This document shows, piece after piece, positions 27,598 to 36,771 of a stretch of 64,000 nt of DNA (position 1 is the stretch's first letter; every line of letters starts with the position of its first letter). Source of the stretch: Fluviicola chungangensis. Lineage in GTDB: Bacteria > Bacteroidota > Bacteroidia > Flavobacteriales_D > Crocinitomicaceae. Under the pieces are notes generated by a model. The model made no database searches, was not told where the DNA came from, and saw only the letters and a list, made by a program, of their open reading frames with translations. Location of the stretch: NCBI RefSeq assembly GCF_007558725.1, contig NZ_VLPL01000007.1, positions 1 through 64,000 on the forward strand. Reading direction: 5' to 3'. Both the position numbers and the translations under genes were made by a program.

Positions 27598-28091
27598 TAA
27601 CTGTAAACGTTGTATTGAATTCTGGCAATTTCATTCTCCACCATTTCAAACCCAAAACTACTATCCAGTAATTCGAATGGTTTTTTGTTACCCAGCGCTC
27701 GCGAAGGTGTCATGAGCCAGTTTTTGAAATCCTCCTTCGTATCAAAAACTTCATACCCCAAGCCAAACAAACGTGCCAATTCATAAATTCTTTCTGAAGT
27801 TTCCCTCCCATAGACAGATTTTTTCTGCATACTGCTAATAGAAGTCGGAAGAATCAATTCGAATTCTTTTTCTGTGGCACCAATATTCAAAATCAACTGC
27901 TTCCAATCAGATTTTTTAACGCCATCTCTGATCCGGTCAATTAATTCCATCTGATACCCAGGTGCATCCTTAGCGTTTATTACAACCCAAGCCGGAGAGA
28001 ATTTTGCAGGATGGTTCTCCCTTCTAACCGCTTTCGCACTTTGACGGGAAGCTGGTTTACTGGAATGCCCGGATGATGTTTTGACGTTCAC
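27597..28091 (-). CDS. Xre/MbcA/ParS-type antitoxin (DUF2384)
   Basis: The C-terminal ~60 residues (DTKEDFKNWLMTPSRALGNK, then PFELLDSSFGFEMVENEIAR) form the DUF2384 toxin-binding region. The centre (GATEKEFELILPTSISSMQK) is the Xre-like HTH. I favour the GTG at 28091 because the upstream TTG at 28115 lies inside the promoter box; the N-terminal ~35 residues are basic and probably disordered. The protein neutralises the RES toxin encoded immediately downstream and probably represses the operon through the palindrome at 28093-28108. Confidence 0.85.
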   Translation of the reverse strand: MNVKTSSGHSSKPASRQSAKAVRRENHPAKFSPAWVVINAKDAPGYQMELIDRIRDGVKKSDWKQLILNIGATEKEFELILPTSISSMQKKSVYGRETSERIYELARLFGLGYEVFDTKEDFKNWLMTPSRALGNKKPFELLDSSFGFEMVENEIARIQYNVYS

Positions 28092-28092
28092 G

Positions 28093-28120
28093 ATTGTAAT
28101 TTTACAATTATACAAACGTA
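28093..28120 (-). promoter_or_regulatory. Promoter and operator of the RES/Xre operon
   Basis: On the minus strand TACGTTTG (28113-28120) matches the -7 consensus. Immediately downstream, ATTGTA and TACAAT form an inverted repeat with a 4-bp spacer (28093-28108) spanning the likely transcription start, a good position for autorepression by the HTH antitoxin. Confidence 0.6.
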
Positions 28121-28238
28121 AATATACAATTATATTTTGGATTTAAAAAATAAAATGCACCAATGAAGCAACCCAATGGTTAATTAATCCTTTCACCAGA
28201 GAAGTATCTTCTTCATTTTAATTCTACTTCACAAAAAA

Positions 28239-28272
28239 ATCCCGTTCTGATGAATTCAAAACGGGACTTCAT
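28239..28272. terminator. Terminator downstream of the DUF4476 gene
   Basis: TCCCGTT (28240-28246) pairs with AACGGGA (28260-28266), with A-runs left and T-runs right, so it works for the minus-strand gene and possibly in both directions. The rest of 28121-28238 is AT-rich, with nothing else seen. Confidence 0.75.
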
Positions 28273-28288
28273 TTTTTTATGCAGATTC

Positions 28289-29254
28289 TTATCTTCTGAA
28301 TCCACTGGTATACGTATTCAATTCATCAATACTTGATTCAAATGTGAACGCATCATTCAGCTGGTAGTAATTCCCGATGTCGTAAGTGTATCCGTAAGCG
28401 TATTTAGCCAAATCCAAACGTGTGTCTTCAAAACTGAATAACAACATCAACCGCTTTACCTGGTTGCTGGTCATACAGTTTGTATTGATCACTTGTTTTG
28501 CCATGGTCAATCGGGAATCATCAAAAGACTTTGCCTCAATTGACTTAACCACTTCATTAAAACGTGCTTCGTCCATCGGATATCCGTTGCAACCTACATT
28601 TCCATTGTAACCCGGCATAACATAACCATTTTGCACCGTACCAACCGTACCCGTATTCCCGGAAGTCGTGGTTGTTGTTGTAGAATAAGTGGTGGTTGTG
28701 CTTTGAGTTTGGGTATTCATTCCGGTTTCGTTGACATTGATGTTCATGTTGATATTCGCTCCACCTGTTGTTGGATCGTTGACATTGATTCCCACATTCA
28801 TTTGGTCGGAAGTTCCCGGATTCGTTGTGGTGTTAGAAATCACCGTTGTTTGAGTGGTAGTGCTTATCGGTGTGCTGTGATAAACGATTACATTTTGTCC
28901 GGCCATTGGTCTTGGAGCTTGTGCAATAGGAACTTCGCTCATCCATCTCAAAACAATTTCTCCTTTGTTTGAACTCCGGATAGCATAGGTTGTTTCGGTT
29001 CCTGCGTTGAAATTGAGTGTTTTGTCAATGTCCGGAGTAATTCCGTCTGCAAACTTCACTTTTACCTTGTAATAAGGCTGGATCAGGTTGGTCACGCGCA
29101 CATTGGTTTCCGGATTCGCATTTTGCTGAATTCCGTTCAAAATAATGTAAAATTGTTGCCCTTGCTCCGAGAAAAAAACCAGATTGGTATTTTGCTGAGC
29201 ATTCGAAAATTGGGAAAGGAACAATAAAATAATTAGTGTAAATACATGTTTCAT
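28289..29254 (-). CDS. DUF4476 domain secreted protein
   Basis: 321 residues from the ATG at 29254 (MKHVFTLIILLFLSQFSNAQ, signal peptide). The N-terminal third is a beta domain (NLVFFSEQGQQFYIILNGIQ). The middle is a low-complexity T/S/N-rich linker (TTTTYSTTTTTTSGNTGTVG and similar). The C-terminal ~90 residues match DUF4476 (YPMDEARFNEVVKSIEAKSF, DDSRLTMAKQVI, RLMLLFSFEDTRLDLAKYAY), which is common in Bacteroidota secreted proteins of unknown role. Repeats in the linker suggest a flexible spacer on the cell surface or in the periplasm. Confidence 0.85.
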   Translation of the reverse strand: MKHVFTLIILLFLSQFSNAQQNTNLVFFSEQGQQFYIILNGIQQNANPETNVRVTNLIQPYYKVKVKFADGITPDIDKTLNFNAGTETTYAIRSSNKGEIVLRWMSEVPIAQAPRPMAGQNVIVYHSTPISTTTQTTVISNTTTNPGTSDQMNVGINVNDPTTGGANINMNINVNETGMNTQTQSTTTTYSTTTTTTSGNTGTVGTVQNGYVMPGYNGNVGCNGYPMDEARFNEVVKSIEAKSFDDSRLTMAKQVINTNCMTSNQVKRLMLLFSFEDTRLDLAKYAYGYTYDIGNYYQLNDAFTFESSIDELNTYTSGFRR

Positions 29255-29466
29255 AGTAATCAAATTTAATTTTTTTTAGCGAAAAACAAAAACGATGCCA
29301 AAGCCCGTTCACACTGTTCGGAACGTACTTTCCACCTGTTGCTTTCGCAAAAGTAAACGCTTTAAGATTTCGGTCAAAAAAGAATCTGTAAATAATCCGA
29401 AGTGGTTGAAAAATAAGTTTTTTGAATTCAAACCACCGAATCGCATAAATTCGTGAAAAATGCGAT

Positions 29467-29474
29467 TACTTTTG
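29467..29474 (+). promoter_or_regulatory. Promoter -7 box (TACTTTTG) for the antiporter gene
   Basis: It matches TAnnTTTG 20 bp before the ATG at 29494. The stretch 29255-29466 has no other feature that I can see. Confidence 0.55.
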
Positions 29475-29493
29475 TTGCAGATATTCCAACGAG

Positions 29494-31674
29494 ATGAACG
29501 GGTTATTTGAACAATTTTCCAAAGAATTTCAGAACCTCCTCGGCGAGTTTAAATTGCCTTTGGAAAACCCGATTCTTACTTTCTCACTGCTTTTGCTAAT
29601 CATCCTCTTTTCTCCGATTATTCTTAGAAGAGTAAAGATTCCGGCCTTGATCGGTTTAATTATTTCAGGAGTAATTATCGGACCGAACGGGTTTCAGTTA
29701 ATCTCCGAAGCCAATATGAAAACAGGATTTGTGAACATGTTTGCCAAAATCGGTTTGCTTTACATTATGTTCATGGCCGGTTTGGAACTCGATATGCAGG
29801 AATTCAGACGCTACCGCAATAAATCATTGGCTTTTGGCGCACTCACTTTTTTTATTCCGCTTCTTTTGGGGTATCCGACCTGCAGATATGCATTGGGATT
29901 AAATGAAACTGCGAGCTTATTGACAGCAAGTATGTTCGCCACACATACACTGGTCGCCTATCCAATTGTGTCCAAATTCGGGATCTCCAAAATGGAAGCT
30001 GTTGCTATTGCTATCGGGGGAACCATTCTGACAGACACAGCTGTCCTGATTATCCTGGCTGTGATTTCAGGATCGGACCATGGTGTGATTAATACCAGCG
30101 TTTTGGCACATTTGGGGATTACCCTTTCCATTTTCAGTTTAATCATGTTTTGGGGAGTTCCCAAAATCTCTCGTTGGTTTTTAAGCAAACTCGAATCAGA
30201 AAAATCGTCGCAATTCATTTACGTACTCTCCATTTTATTCTTTGCAGCATTCTTAGCAGAAGTAGCGGGAATTGAAGGGATCATCGGAGCTTTCGTTGCG
30301 GGATTGGTCATGAACCGATTGATTCCCCACTCTTCTACCCTGATGAACCGCATCGAGTTTATCGGAAATGCCCTGTTCATTCCCTTTTTCCTGATTTCCA
30401 TCGGGATGGTGGTCAATGTGAAGGCACTGGCAAACGAACCCTGGGCCTGGGCGGTTGCCGGGATACTGAGCGCTTTTGCAATTTTCAGTAAGTTTTTGGC
30501 AGCCCTCATTACCCAACTTATTTTCAAAATGAGCAGGCCGGAACGACAGGTTATTTTTGGTCTCAGTACTGCACATGCCGCTGCGACACTAGCCGTGATC
30601 AACGTGGGATATACCATGGGAATTCTGAATATTGAGATTGTGAACGGAACCGTTATCCTGATCCTGATTACCAGTATGACCGCTTCCTTTGTTACGGAAA
30701 ATGCCGGAAAGAAGCTCCTGATTTCTCAAACCAAAAATGAACCGCTGGAAGGACCTTCCATGCGGAGTCAACACGTATTGGTAGCAGCAAATGAATTGAA
30801 AGGAAACGAACCTCTGCTCGATTTTTCGGTACTGATTACGGATAAAACAGTCATGAACCCCATTTCTGTGGTTAGCGTACTGGAAAACGATGAAGAAGCG
30901 GAAATGCGCATTCGCCGCTCCCGCAAACACATCGATGATTTTATTACTCATTACAACAGTGGCGAAATCAATGTACACGCCATGGCCACGATCGATCACA
31001 ACCTGTCCAGCGGAATTGCCCGTGTTTCAAAAGAACTGGTTGCTGACATCGTCCTGATCAACGATAATTCGAAAATCAATCTGTTGAAAAGACTGATTGG
31101 TGATGACCGGGACCACTTGCTCAACGTGTGCGACAAGACCGTTTTCTTTTGTCACTTCAACCATGCGTTTTCAAGCTATCGAAAAATTTCCGTGGTTTGC
31201 CCGGCCTATGCCGAATTGGAGCAAGACTGCAATCAATGGCTGGAACGTGTAATGCGCATATCCAGGGAATTGAACCTGGACATCGATGTGTACAGCACCC
31301 GCGAAACTTTTGAGAAATTCAAAGCTTACCGAACTTACCGGAAATTTGCAGCGGATCTGATGCATTTCCCGATCGAATCCCCGGAAGAAATCGTAGAGAA
31401 ACTTTCCGGTTTTGGTGATAATCAATTGTTTATTTCGGTTTTCGCACGTCAAGGGTCCGTTTCAGCCTTCACCGGAATGGAATTTTTACCTCAACGTATG
31501 GAAAAGGAAAACACCAACCTGGACTATGTATTCATTTATCCTTCGCAAAGCGCATCCGATCTGTCTTACGCCGCCTATGACGATATGAGCGGGAGCCCGC
31601 TTGCTGCCGGAGTTGAAACTATTCAGCGCCTATCGAAGGAGGTTGGAGGAATGTTTAAGAAAAATGAGGAGTAA
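29494..31674 (+). CDS. Kef-type cation:proton antiporter (CPA2) with large cytosolic domain
   Basis: 726 residues. Residues ~20-410 contain about twelve membrane helices with CPA2 landmarks: GVIIGPNGFQLI, LYIMFMAGLELDMQEFRRYR, GGTILTDTAVLIILAVISG and GIEGIIGAFVAGLVMNRLIP. The remaining ~310 residues are soluble, with two alpha/beta subdomains resembling universal-stress-protein folds (DFSVLITDKTVMNPISVVSV, KISVVCPAYAELEQDCNQW) rather than the KTN domain of KefB/C. It probably exchanges K+ or Na+ for protons. The ion and the regulator bound by the cytosolic part cannot be read from the sequence. Confidence 0.88.
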   Translation: MNGLFEQFSKEFQNLLGEFKLPLENPILTFSLLLLIILFSPIILRRVKIPALIGLIISGVIIGPNGFQLISEANMKTGFVNMFAKIGLLYIMFMAGLELDMQEFRRYRNKSLAFGALTFFIPLLLGYPTCRYALGLNETASLLTASMFATHTLVAYPIVSKFGISKMEAVAIAIGGTILTDTAVLIILAVISGSDHGVINTSVLAHLGITLSIFSLIMFWGVPKISRWFLSKLESEKSSQFIYVLSILFFAAFLAEVAGIEGIIGAFVAGLVMNRLIPHSSTLMNRIEFIGNALFIPFFLISIGMVVNVKALANEPWAWAVAGILSAFAIFSKFLAALITQLIFKMSRPERQVIFGLSTAHAAATLAVINVGYTMGILNIEIVNGTVILILITSMTASFVTENAGKKLLISQTKNEPLEGPSMRSQHVLVAANELKGNEPLLDFSVLITDKTVMNPISVVSVLENDEEAEMRIRRSRKHIDDFITHYNSGEINVHAMATIDHNLSSGIARVSKELVADIVLINDNSKINLLKRLIGDDRDHLLNVCDKTVFFCHFNHAFSSYRKISVVCPAYAELEQDCNQWLERVMRISRELNLDIDVYSTRETFEKFKAYRTYRKFAADLMHFPIESPEEIVEKLSGFGDNQLFISVFARQGSVSAFTGMEFLPQRMEKENTNLDYVFIYPSQSASDLSYAAYDDMSGSPLAAGVETIQRLSKEVGGMFKKNEE

Positions 31675-31718
31675 TCCATTCATCAAAGTTCTTTATCTTC
31701 ACCATCAAATACACTCCC

Positions 31719-32363
31719 ATGAAAAATCAATTTTTACTAATCATCCTATTCTGCGCAAGCTTCGTTTCTTTGGCGCAAAATTCAACCGAAGTAGTTGTTC
31801 CTCCATTCAAAGACACATACTGTGAACTTGTAAAACAATTGGAATCGGGTGAAACAGACATCAATTACCAGGATTTTCGTTATCAGTTTATTGAAAGCAA
31901 ACAGTTCGTTATCGCCAGCAATAAAACAGAAGAATCCGATAGCCTTAAAAAAGCAATGTATGCATGTATGGACAATTCGGATACGCTGGGTGTAATAAGA
32001 ATCACAAAACAAATGCTGAGTATCGATTACACCGATATGATGGCGCACAAAATATTGCGTCAGACATATAAAATGATCGGAGATACTGCGAATGCGCGCA
32101 AATACAAAACCATTCAATTCGGACTCCTGAACTCCATTGTGAAAAACGGAAATGGTCAAAGCTGTGAAACTGCATGGCCTGTTATTCAAGTTTCGGAAGA
32201 ATACTTTATTCTCCAGATGATCGATGCAGAATTACAGGAGCAAAGTATTGAACGGAAAGGTGGTTTGTGTGATCGCATGGATGTGAAAATAGACGGCAAA
32301 AAGAAAACGTATTATTTCGAGACGACAAAAGTGTTCGAAGGTTATAAAAAACTGGGACTATAA
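31719..32363 (+). CDS. DUF4919 family secreted protein
   Basis: 214 residues. Signal peptide FLLIILFCASFVSLAQ, then a helical domain with DINYQDFRYQFIESKQF, AHKILRQTYKMIGDTANARK and a final beta segment (KKTYYFETTKVFEGYKKLGL), matching DUF4919. It is small and periplasmic, of unknown function. It starts 44 bp after the antiporter gene on the same strand. Its last codons overlap the tail of the convergent MmcQ/YjbR gene by 6 bp. Confidence 0.75.
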   Translation: MKNQFLLIILFCASFVSLAQNSTEVVVPPFKDTYCELVKQLESGETDINYQDFRYQFIESKQFVIASNKTEESDSLKKAMYACMDNSDTLGVIRITKQMLSIDYTDMMAHKILRQTYKMIGDTANARKYKTIQFGLLNSIVKNGNGQSCETAWPVIQVSEEYFILQMIDAELQEQSIERKGGLCDRMDVKIDGKKKTYYFETTKVFEGYKKLGL

Positions 32364-32690
32364 TAAATCCACCAACTTCTTCGGTGCCACATTCGAATAA
32401 GAAGTCTTCACAATGTCTTTCAAAAAGTCTTCTTCTACTTTTTCAAAGTAAACGCGTGTCCAGCCTTGTAAGCCCCATTTGTTCGGAACGGGGTGACAAG
32501 CACTTTCATCCCATTTACAAAAAAGCGATTGCTGCAAAGTAGTCAGTTTGACCACAAAAAAGGCTTCATCCAAACTGACCGTCGCGAAGATTTTCTTTTT
32601 CACCCGGTAAGAACGCTTCTCAAAATGAGGTTCTTCCGTAGCTTCAGGCAGGGAAAGCGCATAAGCGGAAAGCATCGAAAAATTCGTCAT
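32358..32690 (-). CDS. MmcQ/YjbR family protein, 110 aa
   Basis: The ATG at 32690 gives MTNFSMLSAYALSLPEATEE followed by PHFEKRSYRVKKKIFATVSL, the typical start of the YjbR/MmcQ (CyaY-like fold) family. KWGLQGWTRVYFEKVEEDFL and a C-terminal helix are also family-like. The frame extends upstream to 32813, but that part is basic and not conserved. The fold binds DNA or protein; the biological role is unsettled. The 3' end overlaps the convergent DUF4919 gene. Confidence 0.85.
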   Translation of the reverse strand: MTNFSMLSAYALSLPEATEEPHFEKRSYRVKKKIFATVSLDEAFFVVKLTTLQQSLFCKWDESACHPVPNKWGLQGWTRVYFEKVEEDFLKDIVKTSYSNVAPKKLVDLL

Positions 32691-32772
32691 GATATAGCAA
32701 CTTGTTAACGAATATACCGTTTCCTTGTTATAGAAGTAATTTTTAATTGCTTTTAAAATATTCAGACATCCC

Positions 32773-33141
32773 ATGGCTATTGTTCTCAATTTTATTGCCT
32801 TCATTACCTGCATAATCTGGTTCCACCGATTAATTCAACAGCCGGGAAACAAATTGATTCTTCCCGTTGTTTTGGTTTACCTGGCGGGAGTTATTTTCAG
32901 TTTCATATTTTCCTTTCTATTGCAGCATGATTACCTGGACGGGCTCCTTCACATGATCGTCAGTGGAATTTCCATCCTGGTCTTTTGGTTCTGGACAAGT
33001 ATTGTGATCATTGTGAAATATGCGAAAAAAGATCAGTCCAAATTTCTCCTGATCGGCCTGGCTCAAACCAGTGCACTACTCATTGTTCCTTTGGCAATCG
33101 CCTTGCTGATCAGTAATGCTTCGTTCAAAATAGGCGGGTAA
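32773..33141 (+). CDS. Four-helix membrane protein, unknown
   Basis: 122 residues dominated by four hydrophobic segments (IVLNFIAFITCIIWFHRLI; LILPVVLVYLAGVIFSFIFS; GLLHMIVSGISILVFWFWTS; LIVPLAIALLISNA), with short charged loops. No family motif was recognised. It is divergent from the MmcQ gene and convergent with the HMA-protein operon, whose terminator lies just past its stop. An inner-membrane protein of unknown role. Confidence 0.6.
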   Translation: MAIVLNFIAFITCIIWFHRLIQQPGNKLILPVVLVYLAGVIFSFIFSFLLQHDYLDGLLHMIVSGISILVFWFWTSIVIIVKYAKKDQSKFLLIGLAQTSALLIVPLAIALLISNASFKIGG

Positions 33142-33178
33142 CAAAAAATCCTGACCCCATTGAAGGAATCAGGATGCT
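33142..33178 (-). terminator. Terminator of the HMA/TonB-receptor operon
   Basis: On the minus strand ATCCTGA (complement of 33169-33175) pairs with TCAGGAT (complement of 33148-33154) around a 14-nt loop, followed by TTTTTTGT. Confidence 0.8.
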
Positions 33179-33196
33179 GGTCAACCATCGAACCGA

Positions 33197-33547
33197 TTAA
33201 TGTTCCATTCCACCCGCTTTGCAACAAGCAGGCAACTTTTCATACGCTGCCGGATCTGCTAATACCTCATCGGCATTATATCCAAGAGCCGAGATTTGTT
33301 TCTTGATCTCCTCTAATGTAATCACGTCATTTTTGAACTTTACAGTTAATTTCCGCGAGGGTACATCTAATTCTGCGAATTTCACTCCTTTGGTATAATT
33401 CAAAGCGCCTTCAATGCGTTCTTTGCATTCGTCACATTCGGCACTCGTAAGAATCACAACAGTTTCTGTTTTTGCTGCCGGTTTCTGGCTGAATCCAAAA
33501 CCAGCCACAAACAAAAAGACTAATAATAACAAGCTATTTTTCATCAT
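33197..33547 (-). CDS. Secreted heavy-metal-associated (HMA) protein
   Basis: 116 residues: a signal peptide (LLLLVFLFVAGFGFSQ) and one ferredoxin-like HMA domain with the metal loop SAECDECKERIEGAL (CxxC) and KLTVKFKNDVITLEEIKKQI. A second cysteine pair sits in the C-terminal LPACCKAGGMEH, which could be an extra metal site. It probably acts as a periplasmic copper or zinc carrier of MerP type. It is the downstream gene of an operon with a TonB-dependent receptor (9 bp gap) and close to a Fur-family regulator and a CDF exporter. Confidence 0.85.
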   Translation of the reverse strand: MMKNSLLLLVFLFVAGFGFSQKPAAKTETVVILTSAECDECKERIEGALNYTKGVKFAELDVPSRKLTVKFKNDVITLEEIKKQISALGYNADEVLADPAAYEKLPACCKAGGMEH

Positions 33548-33555
33548 TCATTGGT

Positions 33556-35772
33556 TTACTTTTTCTCTACTTTTCTTTTTATCTCATATCTAAATCCTGC
33601 ATAAACTACCGTTCCCATCACCGGCGCCCAAACCCGGGTCGCATCGAATGTCGGATCATACGGATTATTCGCACTAATGATCGGATTTTTTTGCCTGAAG
33701 TTAAACAGGTTTTCCCCTCCTACATACAGGTCCCAACGTTTGAAATGACGTGTAATTTGTGCCAATCCAACCGGTACGACTTTACTTTTTTCATCGGTTA
33801 AATACGATCCGTCCGGTAAGGCAACATCCGGTAAACGCATCGGACTGTATACAGAAATCGTACCATCTACTTCCCATTTCTTGTTCCTGCTTGCAAAAGC
33901 CACATTAAACAAGCCGCGGTGTTGCGGAATCATTACTTGTTGTCTCAAACTTCCGACATAATCAGCTTTTACTTCCAGGTATTTGTATGCCAGCCGGAAA
34001 GTGATTGTTCTCCAGGGCATAAAACTCAATTCTGTTTGAAAAGTACTACTTCTGGAAATATTTCTCTGGAAACCGAAGAAGATCGAATCGGTCGATTGCT
34101 CGCGATCAATGATCAGTTGCTTCGTAAAACGCGCATAATAAAAATCAGCGGAAATACTTGCGGAACGATTCCACCACCTCATCGTCCGGACAACCGAAAC
34201 CCCGGAGTTCCATACTTCTTCCTGTTCGTTACTGCCGTTTACAACCCAGGTTTTGGAGGTCGCCAGTAAAGAAGAGTTATCCATTACCACGGTCGGCAAT
34301 CTCCACGATTTCCCGGTGGTCAAGCGAAGATCCGTGAATTCATCCAGTGTATACTTTGCATGTACGCGAGGTGAAAACTGGAATTTCTCTTTTTGATCTC
34401 CGAAAGCTGTTTGAAAATCGGCTCGCATTCCGGCTACCAAAACCAGTCGGGTTCCGGTATACGTGTATTCCAGGAAGGCTCCCGGAGTAATTACATTGCG
34501 GTTGAAATTGGCCGAATCAATGTGTTGGTGCAAATCCTGACCGACTGCTGAAACTCCCACTTTGTACTTATGTGAAGTCGTTCCGATAATTCCATCAAAA
34601 ATAGCATTGATATATCCGCGCAATTCCTTTCCACCGAAATCTCTCAAGCCATACAATCCGTCCGACTGATGGTATTTGAATTGGTAAACTATTCCAAAAC
34701 TTTGGTAAGGCTTTTTGGGAAATAAAAATCCTGTTTTGGCAAAAAGTTCCGCGTGTTGGTTGGTTGTTTCAGCACGATATCGATTTGCAAGACCGTATAA
34801 TTGGCCTCCCAACCGTTGATCGTAATACCCGTTCACCCCAAACCTGGTCTCAAATTTTTTGCCGGTATACTCCCAGCGATTCATAAAAGAACCAGATTTA
34901 CTCAGGGGCGCATCCCGAAATCCGTCGTTATTTCTGTCCCATTCACTTTGCAGGGTAGAAACATGTGCAAACGTTCCGGTGCTCCATTTATCATTGATCA
35001 TCTGCCCTCCGTGAACATTCAATTCTGCTCTTCCCAAACTGGAACCATATCCGTTCACAAAAAAGCGTTGCATGGTAGTTGGCTTGCGGAATTCGACATT
35101 GATCAATCCGGCCATCGATTCATAGCCGTTTACAACCGAACCCGTTCCTTTGGTAATCTGGATAGATTCCACCCAGGTCCCCGGAACGGAATTCAAGCCG
35201 AAACTGCTTTCCAAACCGGTTAGGAACGGAATGTTTTCCATTTGCAATTGCGTGTAGACACCATCCAATCCCAATAACTGGATTTTCTTTGCACCTGAAA
35301 CAGCATCCGTGAAATTCACATCTACAGTCGCATTCGTTTCAAAAGATTCCGACAAGTTACAGCAAGCTGCTTTTTTCAATTCCCCTTCGCCCAGGTTCTC
35401 CACCTGCAACGGTTTCAAACGGGAAAATGTTTTGGAATCCTGTTTGAATTCAACTACTACTTCATCCAACTCATCGATTTCAAAAAGAGTAATTTCCAAT
35501 CCGGAGAAACGGTCCTCTTTTGTTACAATAACAGAATCGCTTTCATAACCGGGAGCTGAAACGACCAGTACGTCCGGCAGCTCCTTGGGCAGTATGATTT
35601 CAAACCGTCCGTTTTCTTCGCTATAGACTTGTATCTGGGCTTTTCTTAGAATAATTTTCGCTTGTTTAAGCTGGATTTTTCCGCCATTCTTTATTCCAAA
35701 GACAATCCCTTGAAGCTGGGCCTGACTGAAAGAAAGAAAAAACAGGAAAAAACCGAGTATGGCATATTTCAT
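33556..35772 (-). CDS. TonB-dependent receptor, metal-linked
   Basis: 738 residues: signal peptide (LGFFLFFLSFSQAQ), a carboxypeptidase-regulatory-like domain (~residues 20-95), a plug (ESFETNATVDVNFTDAVSGA, GLNSVPGTWVESIQITKGTG) and a 22-strand-type barrel with many aromatic strands ending RYEIKRKVEKK. The plug begins with a cysteine pair (KKAACCNLSES), which is unusual. Genomic context (HMA protein downstream, HYC_CC_PP upstream, Fur and CDF genes next) suggests import or sensing of copper, zinc or iron complexes. The ligand is inferred, not shown. Confidence 0.88.
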   Translation of the reverse strand: MKYAILGFFLFFLSFSQAQLQGIVFGIKNGGKIQLKQAKIILRKAQIQVYSEENGRFEIILPKELPDVLVVSAPGYESDSVIVTKEDRFSGLEITLFEIDELDEVVVEFKQDSKTFSRLKPLQVENLGEGELKKAACCNLSESFETNATVDVNFTDAVSGAKKIQLLGLDGVYTQLQMENIPFLTGLESSFGLNSVPGTWVESIQITKGTGSVVNGYESMAGLINVEFRKPTTMQRFFVNGYGSSLGRAELNVHGGQMINDKWSTGTFAHVSTLQSEWDRNNDGFRDAPLSKSGSFMNRWEYTGKKFETRFGVNGYYDQRLGGQLYGLANRYRAETTNQHAELFAKTGFLFPKKPYQSFGIVYQFKYHQSDGLYGLRDFGGKELRGYINAIFDGIIGTTSHKYKVGVSAVGQDLHQHIDSANFNRNVITPGAFLEYTYTGTRLVLVAGMRADFQTAFGDQKEKFQFSPRVHAKYTLDEFTDLRLTTGKSWRLPTVVMDNSSLLATSKTWVVNGSNEQEEVWNSGVSVVRTMRWWNRSASISADFYYARFTKQLIIDREQSTDSIFFGFQRNISRSSTFQTELSFMPWRTITFRLAYKYLEVKADYVGSLRQQVMIPQHRGLFNVAFASRNKKWEVDGTISVYSPMRLPDVALPDGSYLTDEKSKVVPVGLAQITRHFKRWDLYVGGENLFNFRQKNPIISANNPYDPTFDATRVWAPVMGTVVYAGFRYEIKRKVEKK

Positions 35773-35820
35773 TGTTCTTCACGTTTAATTCAACTTCGCT
35801 TTTGTTTCAAAAGGAAGGAA

Positions 35821-36270
35821 TTACAGACGCCAAATACACAAATGAGTTAATCGCTGAAGACTTGTTAAAGCAGGTGGATCCGATCCGGAGAATAATTCAG
35901 TGTCTTCGGTCGCCCGCACCGTTTCGAAATGGGAGAAAAAAGAAAGAATGGAAACTTCTTCCAATACTTCAGCAAAGATCGGATGGACACTCTGAAAGAA
36001 GAAAAATGAGAACTGCCAGTTGGAAACTTCATCCAGGCAACAATTATCGGAAACCGTTTCACCGTGAGATGGAGTTGAACGAACCTGCTTAGCTGCACAA
36101 CAATCCGGTTTTTCCATCTTTTGGTGGTGTTCTTCCGAACACATATTTGAGGGAACAAAAACAGATTTCAGAACCCTGTTCTCATGCAAGCAGGTATGTT
36201 GATAGAAAGGTATCCCGATGGTTCCCATCAGCACAACCACAATCATCCCCATTTGAAGCATGCGTTTCAT
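35821..36270 (-). CDS. HYC_CC_PP family protein
   Basis: 149 residues. A hydrophobic N-terminus (MIVVVLMGTIGIPFYQ) leads to the family landmarks: QHTCLHE (the H.C element), two CC pairs (PDCCAAK, DNCCLDE) and DPPALTSLQR (the PP element). The cysteine/histidine pattern suggests metal binding in the periplasm. It lies 48 bp upstream of the TonB receptor gene, so it is probably first in that operon. It diverges from the Fur-family gene across a ~105-bp shared regulatory gap. Confidence 0.8.
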   Translation of the reverse strand: MKRMLQMGMIVVVLMGTIGIPFYQHTCLHENRVLKSVFVPSNMCSEEHHQKMEKPDCCAAKQVRSTPSHGETVSDNCCLDEVSNWQFSFFFFQSVHPIFAEVLEEVSILSFFSHFETVRATEDTELFSGSDPPALTSLQRLTHLCIWRL

Positions 36271-36350
36271 CGAATCAAAAGTACGAAAAAAGAAGTTCAG
36301 ATAAATTCACAAAAAACAACTAACTTGAAATGCCAACGAATTAAACTTTG

Positions 36351-36358
36351 TACTTTTG
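36351..36358 (+). promoter_or_regulatory. Promoter -7 box (TACTTTTG) for the Fur-family gene
   Basis: It matches TAnnTTTG 17 bp before the ATG at 36376. The divergent gap 36271-36375 is the logical place for a metal-regulator operator controlling both sides, though I see no clear 19-bp Fur palindrome in it. Confidence 0.55.
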
Positions 36359-36375
36359 CTATCCTGATAATCAAA

Positions 36376-36771
36376 ATGAAGACAACAAGAAATACAGCCG
36401 CCAGAAGTGCTATTCTGGAACTTATTAACGATTCAAATGTAGCGTTGTCTCAACCTGCTATCCAACACAAATTGAACGGATTGTGTGACCGCGTAACCAT
36501 TTACCGGGTTTTAGACCGCTTGTTGGACGATGGCCTAATCCACAAAATTGTCAATGTCAACGGAGTGGTGAATTACGCTGCATGTTCTACTTGTAATCAC
36601 GATCAGGAACACGATCACGAACATATTCACTTCAGCTGCAGGGTATGTGGTGAATTAACCTGTTTGGACCAGGTTATTCCTTCTTTTTCACTTCCTGAGG
36701 GATTTCAGGCGGAAGAAACTTTCTTCACGATCTCCGGAATTTGCCCCAACTGTAAAGACTCCAAAAAATGA
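36376..36771 (+). CDS. Fur-family metalloregulator
   Basis: 131 residues from the ATG at 36376; the frame runs upstream to 36184, but that part crosses the promoter. A winged-helix N-terminus (LSQPAIQHKLNGLCDRVTIY, RVLDRLLDDGLI) is followed by a histidine-rich metal site (NHDQEHDHEHIHFSC), then CRVCGELTCLD and a final CPNC, giving the two CxxC pairs of the structural zinc site. It is most like Zur/Fur. Which metal it senses cannot be decided. It overlaps the CDF exporter gene by 4 bp (ATGA). Confidence 0.88.
   Translation: MKTTRNTAARSAILELINDSNVALSQPAIQHKLNGLCDRVTIYRVLDRLLDDGLIHKIVNVNGVVNYAACSTCNHDQEHDHEHIHFSCRVCGELTCLDQVIPSFSLPEGFQAEETFFTISGICPNCKDSKK

Noticed and set aside
36184-36375. N-terminal extension of the Fur-family protein
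   Set aside because: It overlaps the divergent HYC_CC_PP gene and crosses the TACTTTTG promoter box.
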